Shown here: positions 47,644 to 56,766 of the stretch, one piece after another
Numbering within the stretch: position 1 is the first letter of the stretch
Layout: every line of letters begins with the position of its first letter
Assembly: GCF_004328645.1 (NCBI RefSeq)
Contig: NZ_CP031395.1
Location: 1,389,501 to 1,453,500 of the forward strand
Origin: Hylemonella gracilis
GTDB taxonomy: Bacteria; Pseudomonadota; Gammaproteobacteria; Burkholderiales; Burkholderiaceae_C
Reading direction: 5' to 3'
DNA: 64,000 bases
Made by a program: the position numbers and the translations under genes
The notes under the pieces: generated by a model
Seen by the model: the letters and a program-made list of their open reading frames with translations, nothing else
Database searches by the model: none
What the model was told of the DNA's origin: nothing

Positions 47644-49329
47644 TTAGATGCGTGCATGCAAGGCCGTCAATTGGCGATGCAAGGGGGCGGTGCGCGCAAG
47701 AATGCGGTGGCGATGCACCCCAAAGATGCGTCGCGCATAGGCGGTCGCAGTCGGGTCAACGATCAGCCCGTAGACCGGCAGGCCCCGCTGGGCGGCTTCC
47801 CGTACGGCTTGGCGAGCATCCTCGACCAAGTCACGCGGGTCATGCGCGTCGATGTCGCTGGGTGCGCCGTCGCTGAGCACGAGCACGGCGCGTCGTTCGG
47901 CGGGTTCGGTGGTTAGCAGCCGGGTCGCGTGGCGCAGGGCCGCCCCCAGGCGCGTGGACCACGCCGGCTGCAGGGCTTCCAACCGCGCTTGCGCGCGAGC
48001 ATCCATGGCTTGACCGAAATCGAGCAGGCGTCGGTAATGCACGCGGGCTCGGGAGTCCGAGTGGAAGGCATGGATCGCGATGCGGCCCCGTGCTGCCAGG
48101 ACGGCGCGCGTGAGCTGCCAGGCAGCCGCCTGTTCCAGCGCCATCAGGCTGCGTCCCTGGGCGTCCTGGTCCGCGGTGGACTGGGAGCTGTCGAGCAGGA
48201 GCAGCAGACTGCAGGGCGGCTGCTGAGGGGCCCGGCGTTGGAAGACCCGTCCGTCGTGCGCCTGTTGCAGGCGGCGGCTCAGTACGGCGTCGATGGCCGC
48301 GTCCAGGTCGAGCTGCTCGCCCTCGGATTGGTGGCGCAATCGGCGGACGGGGCCAACCGACAGGCGTGATGGCGAGTGGAGGCGCGAGGGGAGGCGCGTG
48401 CGCTCGAGACCGGCATCGGTGATCGGTTCCGTAACTTGCACAGGCGCCCATTCGTGCAGCGTGCACCAGTCGGGGCGCAGGCGTTCGAGGCGCCGGTCCC
48501 ATTCGGGGTAGAGGTGAATTGCCGGCCCGCCTTGGGGGATCGTTGCAGCTTCGTCCTTCGGTGATGGGGGCAAGGGTAGCGATGCGCAAGCGGGGTGCCC
48601 GACCGGGGGAGGTGCCTCGGGCGTGGGCAAGGTCTGCGCTTCCTCGGTGTTGCGCTTGTGCGTCCAGAGGTGGCTGTGGTCATCCCGATAAGGCGCGGGC
48701 ACGGCCAGCTGTTGTGGTTCGTGGCGCACGCGCATCTGCCCGAGGTCGTTGGCGAGGATGGACGCGAGCCGGCGAAAGGCCGCGGCGTCCTCCAGCCCAT
48801 GCGCGCGGCGTGCGGCATCGAAGGCGCTGCGCGCCTTGTTCACCCAGTGATGCCCATCGGGACACCGCTCGTCGTGCAGCGCCAGGTCCAGGCGCGACAG
48901 CAGGGCGAAGAAGCTCAAGCCGTCTGCCTGCCAGGCCGCGCGCAGCGGCGCATCGAACCAGGCGCGCACGCCGGGCAGATCACGCGCGAGCAATTGCTCG
49001 ACCCGTGCATCCTCGATGGCGCCCACCACGACCTGGGCCAGGGGCCGCAGCCCGTTTGGGGGCTGAGCGGGCACGGAATGCAGCAGGTGGGCGGCGGCAT
49101 GCGCCACGGCGGCCCGCTGCAGTGCTGGCGTCAGCGCGGGCAGCAGCAGGTGCATGGGCGTGAGGATGGGGCGTGTGGACGAGGGTGGTGGCGGCTGCGC
49201 TGCGCTGGATGCGTCTGTGGGCAAGTGTTGCACCGCGAGGCCGCGCAGGCTGAGCGCGCGCAGCAGCAGCCTCGGCACGGTGAGACCAGGGGCCGAGCCG
49301 GGTGCCTGGGCGTCAGGGGAAAGTGGCAT
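47644..49329 (-). CDS. VWA-domain protein, CbbO/NorD-like
   Basis: 561 residues. The C-terminal VWA domain shows a MIDAS motif DSSQS (in LLLLLDSSQST, near residue 370) and a later LVLSDGAPSDIDAHD. The N-terminal half is helical with an Arg- and Pro-rich central part. CbbO/NorD proteins pair with CbbQ/NorQ AAA+ ATPases and direct them to an enzyme that needs remodelling or metal insertion. It overlaps the end of the AAA+ gene by 17 bases. Which enzyme it serves (AmiE, FmdA or urease) is open. Confidence 0.85.
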   Translation of the reverse strand: MPLSPDAQAPGSAPGLTVPRLLLRALSLRGLAVQHLPTDASSAAQPPPPSSTRPILTPMHLLLPALTPALQRAAVAHAAAHLLHSVPAQPPNGLRPLAQVVVGAIEDARVEQLLARDLPGVRAWFDAPLRAAWQADGLSFFALLSRLDLALHDERCPDGHHWVNKARSAFDAARRAHGLEDAAAFRRLASILANDLGQMRVRHEPQQLAVPAPYRDDHSHLWTHKRNTEEAQTLPTPEAPPPVGHPACASLPLPPSPKDEAATIPQGGPAIHLYPEWDRRLERLRPDWCTLHEWAPVQVTEPITDAGLERTRLPSRLHSPSRLSVGPVRRLRHQSEGEQLDLDAAIDAVLSRRLQQAHDGRVFQRRAPQQPPCSLLLLLDSSQSTADQDAQGRSLMALEQAAAWQLTRAVLAARGRIAIHAFHSDSRARVHYRRLLDFGQAMDARAQARLEALQPAWSTRLGAALRHATRLLTTEPAERRAVLVLSDGAPSDIDAHDPRDLVEDARQAVREAAQRGLPVYGLIVDPTATAYARRIFGVHRHRILARTAPLHRQLTALHARI

Positions 49330-50128
49330 GCACCAGCTCGCGCAGGGCGGCGCTCAGATCGGGGTCATCGGTCAGCGCCTGGGTGAGGGTCATGGCGCAG
49401 CTGTCGCGCGGTTCCATGCCGTCGCGGATCAAGCGGCCCGCGTAGACCAGCATGCGGGTTGATGCGCCTTCTTCCAGACCGTGCTCGCGCAAGGCGCGCG
49501 TGCGGCGGGCGAGGCCGACCAGGCGCGCCGCGAGTTCCATCGTGACGCCTGCTTCGTGCGCGACGATGTCGGTCTCCACCTCCGGCGGCGGATAGTCGAA
49601 TGCCAGCGCGGCGAAGCGTTGTCGGGTCGAGGGTTTGAGGTCCTTGGTGTGGCTCTGGTAGCCCGGGTTGTAAGAGACGACGAGCTGGAAGTCCGGATGC
49701 GCGTGCAGCAGTTCGCCCTTGCGGTCCAGCGGCAGCAGACGGCGCGCGTCGGTCAGCGGGTGGATCACCACCGTGGTGTCCTGGCGCGCCTCCACCACCT
49801 CGTCGAGGTAGCAGAGGGCGCCATGGCGCACTGCCAGCGTCAGTGGGCCGTCCTGCCAGACGGTGCCCTGCGCGTCGAGCAGCCAGCGCCCCACGAGGTC
49901 GGCCGCCGTCATGTCTTCGTTGCAGGCCACGGTGACCAGCGGGCGGCCCAGCTTCCAGGCCATGTGCTCGACGAAACGCGTCTTGCCGCAGCCCGTGGGG
50001 CCCTTGAGCAGCAGGGGCAAGCGGTGCGCCCAGGCCCGTTCGCAGAGCTCGACTTCGCGCGCCGACGGCCTGTACCAAGGCGCGGCGGCGACGCGGTAGG
50101 CCGCCAGCGGGTCGGCGAGGGCTTCCAT
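49313..50128 (-). CDS. MoxR-type AAA+ ATPase, CbbQ/NorQ-like
   Basis: 271 residues. Walker A GPTGCGKTRFVEH (near 44-56), Walker B ALCYLDEVVEAR, sensor FQLVVSYNPGY, then the CbbQ/NorQ C-terminal part (DYPPPEVETDIVAHEAGV). Such rings activate Rubisco (CbbQ) or insert iron in nitric oxide reductase (NorQ). ATG 50128 was chosen over a TTG one codon earlier. It begins three bases after amiE's stop, and its end overlaps the VWA gene, so amiE-AAA-VWA is a unit. Confidence 0.88.
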   Translation of the reverse strand: MEALADPLAAYRVAAAPWYRPSAREVELCERAWAHRLPLLLKGPTGCGKTRFVEHMAWKLGRPLVTVACNEDMTAADLVGRWLLDAQGTVWQDGPLTLAVRHGALCYLDEVVEARQDTTVVIHPLTDARRLLPLDRKGELLHAHPDFQLVVSYNPGYQSHTKDLKPSTRQRFAALAFDYPPPEVETDIVAHEAGVTMELAARLVGLARRTRALREHGLEEGASTRMLVYAGRLIRDGMEPRDSCAMTLTQALTDDPDLSAALRELVHATFP

Positions 50129-50131
50129 CAA

Positions 50132-51169
50132 TCAGCGGTGGACGGCCGGTGCGTTCGGTATGCCCTCGATCGGGCATTCGGGCGTGCCCACGGTGCTCCG
50201 CGTGAATGACTCCACCTGCTTGCGCGTGCCCTCGGGGTCGTTGATCCATTGGCCGTAGAAGGTGTACGGGCAGGCGGCCACGCCGCTGTCGCCCTCGCCC
50301 GAGTTGATCTTGCCGGTGTAGCCGCGGTGCAGCAGCTTGAAGAGGTGGTTCTCGCTCTGGCCGTTCTTGCGGAAATCACGGATCAGGCTTTTGGAGAGGG
50401 CCGCATACTGCAAGCCCATTTCCTCCTCGCCGCATTCCCCCAACGTGCGGCCGTCGAAGCCGATCAAGGCGCTGTGGCCGAAGTAGGAATAGACGCCATC
50501 CCAGCCGGTCGCGTTGGCCACGGCCACGTAGCTGTTGTTGGCCCAGGCCATGGCCTTGGCCATCAGCACCTGCTGGTCCTTGGCCGGGTACATATAACCT
50601 TGGCAACGCACGATGAGTTCCGCGCCCTTCATGGCGCAGTCGCGCCAGATCTCGGGGTAGTTGCCGTCGTCGCAGATGATGAGGCTGACCTTGAGCCCCT
50701 TCGGGCCGTCCGAGACATAGGTGCAGTTGCCGGGGTACCAGCCCTCGATGGGCACCCAGGGCATGATCTTGCGGTACTTCTGAACGATCTCGCCCTGGTC
50801 GTTCATCAGGATGAGCGTGTTGTAGGGCGCCTTGTTCGGGTGTTCCTCATGCCGTTCGCCGGTCAGCGAGAACACGCCCCACACTTTCGCCTTGCGGCAG
50901 GCGTCAGAGAAGATGGCCGTCTCCTCGCCGGGCACGGCGGCGGCGGTCTCGTACATCTCTTTCGCGTCGTACATGATGCCGTGCGTGCTGTACTCCGGGA
51001 AGATCACCAGGTCCATGCCTGGCAGGCCCTGCTTCATGCCCACCACCATGTCCGCGATCTTGCGGGCGTTGGCCAGGACTTCCGCCTTGGTGTGCAGGCG
51101 CGGCATCTTGTAATTGACGACGGCCACGCCGACCGTGTCGTTGCTGCTGGATATGTCGCCGTGGATCAT
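50132..51169 (-). CDS. amiE: Aliphatic amidase
   Basis: 345 residues, very close to Pseudomonas aeruginosa AmiE over the entire length ([27 protein letters not shown] ...). The nitrilase-type triad is in place: Glu59, Lys134 and Cys166. It hydrolyses short aliphatic amides (acetamide, propionamide) to acid and ammonia in the cytoplasm. In Pseudomonas amiE is followed by the amiB chaperone-like ATPase gene; here a CbbQ-like AAA+ and a VWA gene follow, which may serve a similar purpose. AmiC/AmiR were not found. Confidence 0.95.
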   Translation of the reverse strand: MIHGDISSSNDTVGVAVVNYKMPRLHTKAEVLANARKIADMVVGMKQGLPGMDLVIFPEYSTHGIMYDAKEMYETAAAVPGEETAIFSDACRKAKVWGVFSLTGERHEEHPNKAPYNTLILMNDQGEIVQKYRKIMPWVPIEGWYPGNCTYVSDGPKGLKVSLIICDDGNYPEIWRDCAMKGAELIVRCQGYMYPAKDQQVLMAKAMAWANNSYVAVANATGWDGVYSYFGHSALIGFDGRTLGECGEEEMGLQYAALSKSLIRDFRKNGQSENHLFKLLHRGYTGKINSGEGDSGVAACPYTFYGQWINDPEGTRKQVESFTRSTVGTPECPIEGIPNAPAVHR

Positions 51170-51362
51170 TTTTGACTCCTAGGGAGTAGGTCGATTCGTG
51201 TGTGAGCGATGGCGAAGGTGAATTAAGTTCTTGCTTTTCCACCCCCTATCCCCCGCCCCTTTCCACCCTCGCCAGGGCGGAAGGGGGGCCTTCATTTGGG
51301 CTCGTCCTTGCGGACAGGCTGCTACGGCACGGGAACCGATAGCGGACTGGTGCGTGTCAAGT

Positions 51363-51716
51363 TCAATGACTGATCATCCAAGGGCGTTTGCCTGCGAAGG
51401 CCTTGGAGCCATCGGGGGCACGCACCGTCGAACTGCGCTTGGACGAGGACCCTGAGCAGCACCCGCAGCCCGCAGGATGTCGCATTCGCCCGTAGTCGCC
51501 ATCGCGCGAGGAGCGGGGCGCGTGCGCGGCCCGCTCATTGGTCTCGTGCGCCGCCCGTGTCTCGCTGCTCAGGCAGGCCAGGCGCGGCGCGGCCACGAAG
51601 ACGCGGGGCGACGTTGCCCCGCAGTCCGGGCAGGCACAGGGCTCGTCGCGCTGCGATACCGAGCGCAGCGCGTCGAAGCCGCCGCAGTCCGGACACGCGT
51701 AGTCGTAGGTGGGCAT
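51363..51716 (-). CDS. fmdB: FmdB-type zinc-ribbon protein
   Basis: 117 residues beginning MPTYDYACPDCGGFDALRSVSQRDEPCACPDCG, the FmdB zinc ribbon with two CxxC pairs, and a Ser/Arg-rich tail with CGCC. FmdB was described as a putative regulator of formamidase in Methylophilus; its role is not proven. AGGAG precedes the ATG. It follows fmdA directly (17 bases). The 193-base gap to amiE shows no gene. Confidence 0.88.
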   Translation of the reverse strand: MPTYDYACPDCGGFDALRSVSQRDEPCACPDCGATSPRVFVAAPRLACLSSETRAAHETNERAAHAPRSSRDGDYGRMRHPAGCGCCSGSSSKRSSTVRAPDGSKAFAGKRPWMISH

Positions 51717-51733
51717 GCGGGGCTCCTGCTTGG

Positions 51734-52966
51734 TTACTTGACGTCGGGCGAGATCGGCATCTGGATGCTGCCGTCGATGAACTTCACCGGACCGGCCGCC
51801 GTGGGGTTGATGTCGAAGTCGAAGATTTCGGTGGGCAGCCAGAGCGTGGCGCAGGCATTGGGCACGTCCACCACGCCGCTCACGTGGCCTTGCACCGGCG
51901 CCGTGCCCAGGATGGAGTAGGCCTGGGCGCCGCTGTAGCCGAACTTCTTGAGGTACTCGATGGCGTTCAGGCAAGCCTGGCGGTAGGCGATGGTCACGTC
52001 CAGGTAGTGCTGCTTGCCCGCCTCGTCGACCGAGATGCCTTCGAAGATCAGATAGTCCTTGTAGTTGGGTGTGATGGGGCTCGGCTTGAAGATGGGGTTC
52101 TTGATGCCGTACTTGGCCATGCCCCCCTTGATGAGGCTGACGCGCATGTGCACCCAGCCCGCCATCTCGATGGCGCCGCAGAAGGTGATCTCCCCGTCGC
52201 CCTGGCTGAAGTGCAGATCGCCCACCGAGAGGCCCGCGCCGTCCACGTAGACCGGGAAGTAGATCTTGGAGCCGCGCGACAAGTCCTTGATGTCGCAGTT
52301 GCCACCGTGTTCGCGCGGTGGCACGGTGCGCGCACCTTCGGCGGCCACCTTCTTGGCGGCGTCACCCGTGAGTTTTCCCAGATGGGCAGTGCCGGCGAAG
52401 GGCGGGTTGGCCAGGCCGGGCACGCGCGTGGGGTCGGTGTCGATCAGGGCCTGCTCGCGCTGGTTCCATTCGTCCAGCATCTTCTTGTCGGGCAGGCAAC
52501 CGATCAGGCCGGGGTGGATCAGGCCGGCGTATTCCACGCCGGGCACGTGGCGGCTCTTGGTGAACATGCCGTTGATGTCCCAGATCGACTTTTGCGCCAG
52601 CGGGAAGTGGTCGGTCAGAAAACCGCCGCCGTTCTTCTTGCTGAAGAAGCCGTTGAAGCCCCAGAGGCTGTCCTGCTTGGCGCCGATGTCCAGCAGGTCC
52701 ACCACCAGCAGGTCACCGGGCTGCGCGCCCTTGACGCCTACGGGGCCGGAGAGGTAGTGCACGGTGGAAAGGTCGATGTCGCGCACATCGTCGGCGCTGT
52801 CGTTGTTCTTGATGTAGCCGCCGGTCCAGTCGTAGGTTTCCAGCACGAAATCCTCGCCAGGGTTGACCCAGACCGCGATCGGGATGTCCGGGTGCCAGCG
52901 GTTGTGCACCAGCGGATTGCTGGGTGCGGGTTGCTTGAGATCGACCTTGATCAGAGTGTCAGCCAT
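51734..52966 (-). CDS. fmdA: Formamidase/acetamidase FmdA
   Basis: 410 residues of the FmdA_AmdA family: WHPDIPIAVWVNPGEDFVLETYDWTGGYIKNNDS at the start, PAHLGKLTG and NCDIKDLSRGSKIYFPVYVDGAGLSVGDLHFSQGDGEI in the centre (metal-site His and Asp residues), and a conserved C-terminal third. It hydrolyses formamide (and acetamide) to formate and ammonia. Length and motifs match the Methylophilus enzyme, which also neighbours an ABC transporter for amides. It lies 34 bases beyond urtE. Confidence 0.95.
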   Translation of the reverse strand: MADTLIKVDLKQPAPSNPLVHNRWHPDIPIAVWVNPGEDFVLETYDWTGGYIKNNDSADDVRDIDLSTVHYLSGPVGVKGAQPGDLLVVDLLDIGAKQDSLWGFNGFFSKKNGGGFLTDHFPLAQKSIWDINGMFTKSRHVPGVEYAGLIHPGLIGCLPDKKMLDEWNQREQALIDTDPTRVPGLANPPFAGTAHLGKLTGDAAKKVAAEGARTVPPREHGGNCDIKDLSRGSKIYFPVYVDGAGLSVGDLHFSQGDGEITFCGAIEMAGWVHMRVSLIKGGMAKYGIKNPIFKPSPITPNYKDYLIFEGISVDEAGKQHYLDVTIAYRQACLNAIEYLKKFGYSGAQAYSILGTAPVQGHVSGVVDVPNACATLWLPTEIFDFDINPTAAGPVKFIDGSIQMPISPDVK

Positions 52967-52999
52967 GGTGTTGCTCCTAAGGGTGGCGGTTGAAAGTGG

Positions 53000-53689
53000 T
53001 CAGACGGAGAGGTAGGACTTGATGCGTTGCACATCGGTCTGCGCGCGCAGGGTCTCGTGCACCAGGCGGCCGCCTTCGATGACGAAGAGGCGGTCGGCCA
53101 CGTCCATCGCGAAGGACAGCACCTGCTCGGACACGACGATGGTGATCTCGCGCAGCTTGCGGATCTCGTTCAGCGCCTTGGCGATGTCCTTGATGATCGA
53201 AGGCTGGATGCCCTCGGTGGGCTCATCGAGCAGCAGCACCTTGGGGTCGGTCACCAGCGCGCGCGCGATGGCCAACTGCTGCTGCTGGCCGCCCGAGAGG
53301 TTGCCGCCCTTGCGTCGGCGCATGTCCCAGAGCACGGGAAAGAGCGCGTAGATCTCTTCGGGGATGCGCCGGACCTTGGCGTTCTCCAGACCGGTCTGGA
53401 TGTTTTCCTCCACCGTCAGCGTGGGGAAGATCATGCGGCCCTGGGGCACGTAGGCGATGCCCTTGGCAACGCGGCGGTAGCTTTCGTCCTTCGAGACATC
53501 CTGGCCATCGACCTCGATGTGACCGGACTTGAGCGGCAGCACGCCCATCAGGCTCTTGAACAGCGTGGTCTTGCCCATGCCGTTGCGGCCCATGATGGCG
53601 ACCGTCTCATTCTTGTTCCCCTCGAAAGAGATGCCGTGCAGCGCCTCGCTCTGGCCGTAGGCCGTGTACATGTCGGTGACTTTGAGCAT
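53000..53689 (-). CDS. urtE: Urea/amide ABC transporter ATP-binding protein UrtE
   Basis: 229 residues: Walker A GRNGMGKTTLFKSLMG, signature LSGGQQQQLAIARALV, Walker B KVLLLDEPTEGIQPSII. The LivF-like UrtE form. ATG 53689 was chosen by homology (MLKVTDMYTAYGQSEALHGISF); the frame upstream is not protein-like. Together with UrtD it powers the UrtBC channel. Confidence 0.95.
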   Translation of the reverse strand: MLKVTDMYTAYGQSEALHGISFEGNKNETVAIMGRNGMGKTTLFKSLMGVLPLKSGHIEVDGQDVSKDESYRRVAKGIAYVPQGRMIFPTLTVEENIQTGLENAKVRRIPEEIYALFPVLWDMRRRKGGNLSGGQQQQLAIARALVTDPKVLLLDEPTEGIQPSIIKDIAKALNEIRKLREITIVVSEQVLSFAMDVADRLFVIEGGRLVHETLRAQTDVQRIKSYLSV

Positions 53690-53700
53690 GGTGTGACTCC

Positions 53701-54444
53701 TCAATGGCCCAGATAAACGTCGATCACCTTGGGGTCGGCCTGCACGGTTTCCATGGAACCCTCGGCGAGGATCTTTCCCTGGTGCATGACCGTGACCTTG
53801 TGCGCGATCTGCTTGACGAACTCCATGTCGTGCTCGATGACGATCACCGAGCGGTTCTTGCAGATGCGCTTGAGCAGGTCGGCCGTGAGTTCGCGCTCGC
53901 GCGCGCTCATGCCGGCGATGGGTTCGTCCAGCATCAGCAACTCGGGTTCCTGCATCAGCAGCATGCCGATCTCCAGCCACTGCTTCTGGCCGTGGGAAAG
54001 CAGGCCGGCTTCCTTGTCCAGCACCTCGGCCAGGCCGATCTCCTCGGCCACGACCTGCACGCGGGCCTTCACCTCGTCGGTGCACTTGAAGCCCAGCGCG
54101 CCGAACACCGAGCGTCCCGAGGGGAAGGAGACCTCAAGGTTCTGGAACACGCTGAGGTTTTCGTAGATTGAGGGCGTCTGGAACTTGCGGCCGATGCCGC
54201 GGCGCACGCGGATGTGCTCGTCCAGTGCGGTGAGTTCCTCGTTCTTGAACTTGATGCTGCCGCCGCTGGCCTTGGTCTTGCCGCAGATCAGGTCCAGCAG
54301 CGTGGTCTTGCCCGCGCCGTTGGGGCCGATGATCACGCGCAGCTCGTTCTTGTCGACGTAGAGCGTGAGGTTGTCGATGGCCTTGAAGCCGTCGAAGGAG
54401 ACCGTGAGGTCCTCCACGGCCAGGGCGAAGTCGGTGTTGCTCAT
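53701..54444 (-). CDS. urtD: Urea/amide ABC transporter ATP-binding protein UrtD
   Basis: 247 residues, LivG-like: Walker A GPNGAGKTTLLDLICG, LSHGQKQWLEIGMLLM as signature region, Walker B LLMLDEPIAGM. The GRSVFGALGF insert is common to UrtD. It starts about 30 bases after urtC and ends 11 bases before urtE. Confidence 0.95.
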   Translation of the reverse strand: MSNTDFALAVEDLTVSFDGFKAIDNLTLYVDKNELRVIIGPNGAGKTTLLDLICGKTKASGGSIKFKNEELTALDEHIRVRRGIGRKFQTPSIYENLSVFQNLEVSFPSGRSVFGALGFKCTDEVKARVQVVAEEIGLAEVLDKEAGLLSHGQKQWLEIGMLLMQEPELLMLDEPIAGMSARERELTADLLKRICKNRSVIVIEHDMEFVKQIAHKVTVMHQGKILAEGSMETVQADPKVIDVYLGH

Positions 54445-54474
54445 GGTGGGCTCCTGGGAGGTCCGGTTCGGGGC

Positions 54475-55689
54475 TCAGGCGCGCTGGCCGCTGAGGGAGT
54501 TCGCGGCAGCGGGGCCGCCCCCGCGACTCGTGGGTGGTTTAGGCGCCCCGTCGGCGGAGGCTGGGCTGCTGGCGTCCCGGCGCACGGCGGCGCGGATGGC
54601 GAGTCGCTCGGCCTGCTTGCGGCGCCACCACGGCACGACCTTCTGGGCCCACAGGCCGGCCAGGCCTTCCGGGAATGCCATGGTCACGCCGATGAAGAGC
54701 GCGGCCATCAGGAAGAGCCAAAGGTCGGGAAAGGTTTCGGAAAAGTAGGTCTTGCCGAAGTTCACCAGCAGCGTGCCATAGACCGCGCCGACCAGGCTCA
54801 TGCGCCCGCCCACCGCCGCGTAGATCACCATCTCGATCGAAGGCACGATGCCCACGAAGGAGGGCGACATGAAGCCCACCTGCAGCGTGAACAACGCGCC
54901 GCCGATGCCCGATAGCGCGGCGGCCAGGCAAAAGACGAAGACCTTGAACATGGCCACGTCGTAGCCCGAGAAGCGCACCCGGTCTTCCTTGTCGCGCATG
55001 GCCAGCAACAGGGTGCCGAGCTTGCTTTTCTGGATCCAGAGGCAGAGCAGGATGGTGCCCAGCAGCAGCAAGGCGCAGAGGTAGTACAGGAGGTACTTCG
55101 CGCCGTCGGTGCGGATGTCCCAGCCCATCAGGGTCTTGAGGTCGGTCATGCCGTTGATGCCGCCGGTGTAGCCCTGCTGGCCAACGATGAGCACGGTCAG
55201 GATCAGCGCCACCGCCTGGGTGATGATGGCGAAGTACACACCGCCCACGCGACGCTTGAACATGGCGTAACCGATGACGAAGGCCAGGATGGTCGGGATC
55301 AGCACCACCGCGACCAGCGCGAAGGGCAGGTGCTTGAAGGGCTCCCACCACAGCGGCAGGGCGGTGAGCTGGTTCCAGTCCATGAAGTCGGGGATGCCGG
55401 GCGTGGACTGGATCTTGGTGCTGACCGGGTCGCTGGCCTCCAGCTTGAGGAACATGGCCATGGCGTAGCCGCCCAGGCCGAAGAACACGCCCTGGCCCAG
55501 GCTGAGCACGCCGCCATAGCCCCAGAGCATGACCAAGCCGAGCGCCACGAAGCCATAGCTCAGGTACTTGCCCACGAGGTTGAGGCGGAAGATGTCGAAG
55601 GTCAGGGGAAAGAGCACCAGCAGCACCAGGGCCAGGATGAACACCTTGCCCAGGCCCTTGCTGGCGAGCCACGCGGTGAATTGCTTCAT
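54475..55689 (-). CDS. urtC: Urea/amide ABC transporter permease UrtC
   Basis: 404 residues, LivM-like, with about ten membrane helices and the EAA-like region near residues 250-290 (SGIGGALFTLQVGFMSPSFVGI). The GGVLSLGQGVFFGLGGYAMAMF motif near 59-80 is typical. A 40-residue Pro/Ala-rich cytoplasmic tail ends it. Forms the channel with UrtB. Confidence 0.95.
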   Translation of the reverse strand: MKQFTAWLASKGLGKVFILALVLLVLFPLTFDIFRLNLVGKYLSYGFVALGLVMLWGYGGVLSLGQGVFFGLGGYAMAMFLKLEASDPVSTKIQSTPGIPDFMDWNQLTALPLWWEPFKHLPFALVAVVLIPTILAFVIGYAMFKRRVGGVYFAIITQAVALILTVLIVGQQGYTGGINGMTDLKTLMGWDIRTDGAKYLLYYLCALLLLGTILLCLWIQKSKLGTLLLAMRDKEDRVRFSGYDVAMFKVFVFCLAAALSGIGGALFTLQVGFMSPSFVGIVPSIEMVIYAAVGGRMSLVGAVYGTLLVNFGKTYFSETFPDLWLFLMAALFIGVTMAFPEGLAGLWAQKVVPWWRRKQAERLAIRAAVRRDASSPASADGAPKPPTSRGGGPAAANSLSGQRA

Positions 55690-55717
55690 GGGAAGACTCC
55701 TGAAATGAAAAGCGCAA

Positions 55718-56632
55718 TCAGCGCCGGACCTTGCTGGCGAACAGGCCTTGCGGGCGGATCATGAGAATCACGACGATGAGCGAGAGCGTGAGCACCTTGG
55801 CCATGGAGCCGGTGATGAAGAACTCGCCGATGGACTGCGTCTGCGCGATGCCGAAGGCCGAGGCCACGGTGCCCAGCAGGCTGGCCGCGCCGCCGAAGGT
55901 CACGACGAGGAAGGAGTCGACGATGTAGAGCGAACCGCTGGTTGGACCCGTGGAGCCAATGGTGGTGAAGGCCGCGCCCGCCACGCCAGCGATGCCGCAG
56001 CCGATGGCGAAGGTGAGCCGATCGGTCCGGCTGGTGTTGATGCCGATGGCATTGGCCATGGTGCGGTTGCTCACCGTGGCGCGCACCCGCAGGCCCCAAC
56101 GGCTCTTGTACAGCGCAATCAGCACGCCGCCCGTCACCAGGGCGGTGAGTGCCAGCACGAACAGGCCGTTGATCGGGATGTCCAGACCTTCATGCGGGGC
56201 CCAGGAACCCATCAGCCACTCGGGCAGCGTGGGGCTGACTTCCTTGGGGCCGATGGCCGAGCGGAACACTTGCTGGACCGCCAGACTCAGACCCCAGGTG
56301 GCCAGCAGGGTGTCCAGCGGACGTTTGTAGAGAAAGCGGATCAGGCCCCATTCCACCAGCCAGCCCGCGACGAAGGCCAGCAGAAAGGCCACGATGATGG
56401 ACACGGGGAAATAGAAGGGCACGAGGTCTGGCGCGAACTTCTCCGTCAGCGTGGACAGGAGGAAGACGGTGTAGGCGCCGATGGTCATGAATTCGCCATG
56501 CGCCATGTTGATCACGCCCATCTGGCCGAAGATGATGGCCAGACCCAGGCCCATCAGCAGCAGCACCGAGAACAGGCTCAGCCCCGCGAAGCCCTGCATG
56601 AGGGTGATGTTGAGTATTTCCGAGAATTCCAT
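55718..56632 (-). CDS. urtB: Urea/amide ABC transporter permease UrtB
   Basis: 304 residues, LivH-like: LGLAIIFGQMGVINMAHGEFMTIGAYTVF (about 28-56) and a C-terminal FLVVTFGGAASLLGTVASAFGIA (EAA loop). Some UrtB proteins have a long N-terminal extension; this one is the core form of normal permease length. Starts 134 bases after urtA. Confidence 0.95.
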   Translation of the reverse strand: MEFSEILNITLMQGFAGLSLFSVLLLMGLGLAIIFGQMGVINMAHGEFMTIGAYTVFLLSTLTEKFAPDLVPFYFPVSIIVAFLLAFVAGWLVEWGLIRFLYKRPLDTLLATWGLSLAVQQVFRSAIGPKEVSPTLPEWLMGSWAPHEGLDIPINGLFVLALTALVTGGVLIALYKSRWGLRVRATVSNRTMANAIGINTSRTDRLTFAIGCGIAGVAGAAFTTIGSTGPTSGSLYIVDSFLVVTFGGAASLLGTVASAFGIAQTQSIGEFFITGSMAKVLTLSLIVVILMIRPQGLFASKVRR

Positions 56633-56766
56633 GTGTCACCTGCCTGTCTGAGCGTGTGCCCGCGCCCGCGTCGGTCCGTGGGTGCGAAGCGGAAAAACGG
56701 GGTGGCGGCCATTCCCCGTTCCAACCCGGGCCGCCACCCCGACCCCTCGCGGAGTCCGGTACCTGC

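Noticed and set aside
51557..52993. Long plus-strand open frame across fmdA
   Set aside because: Shadow frame of fmdA.
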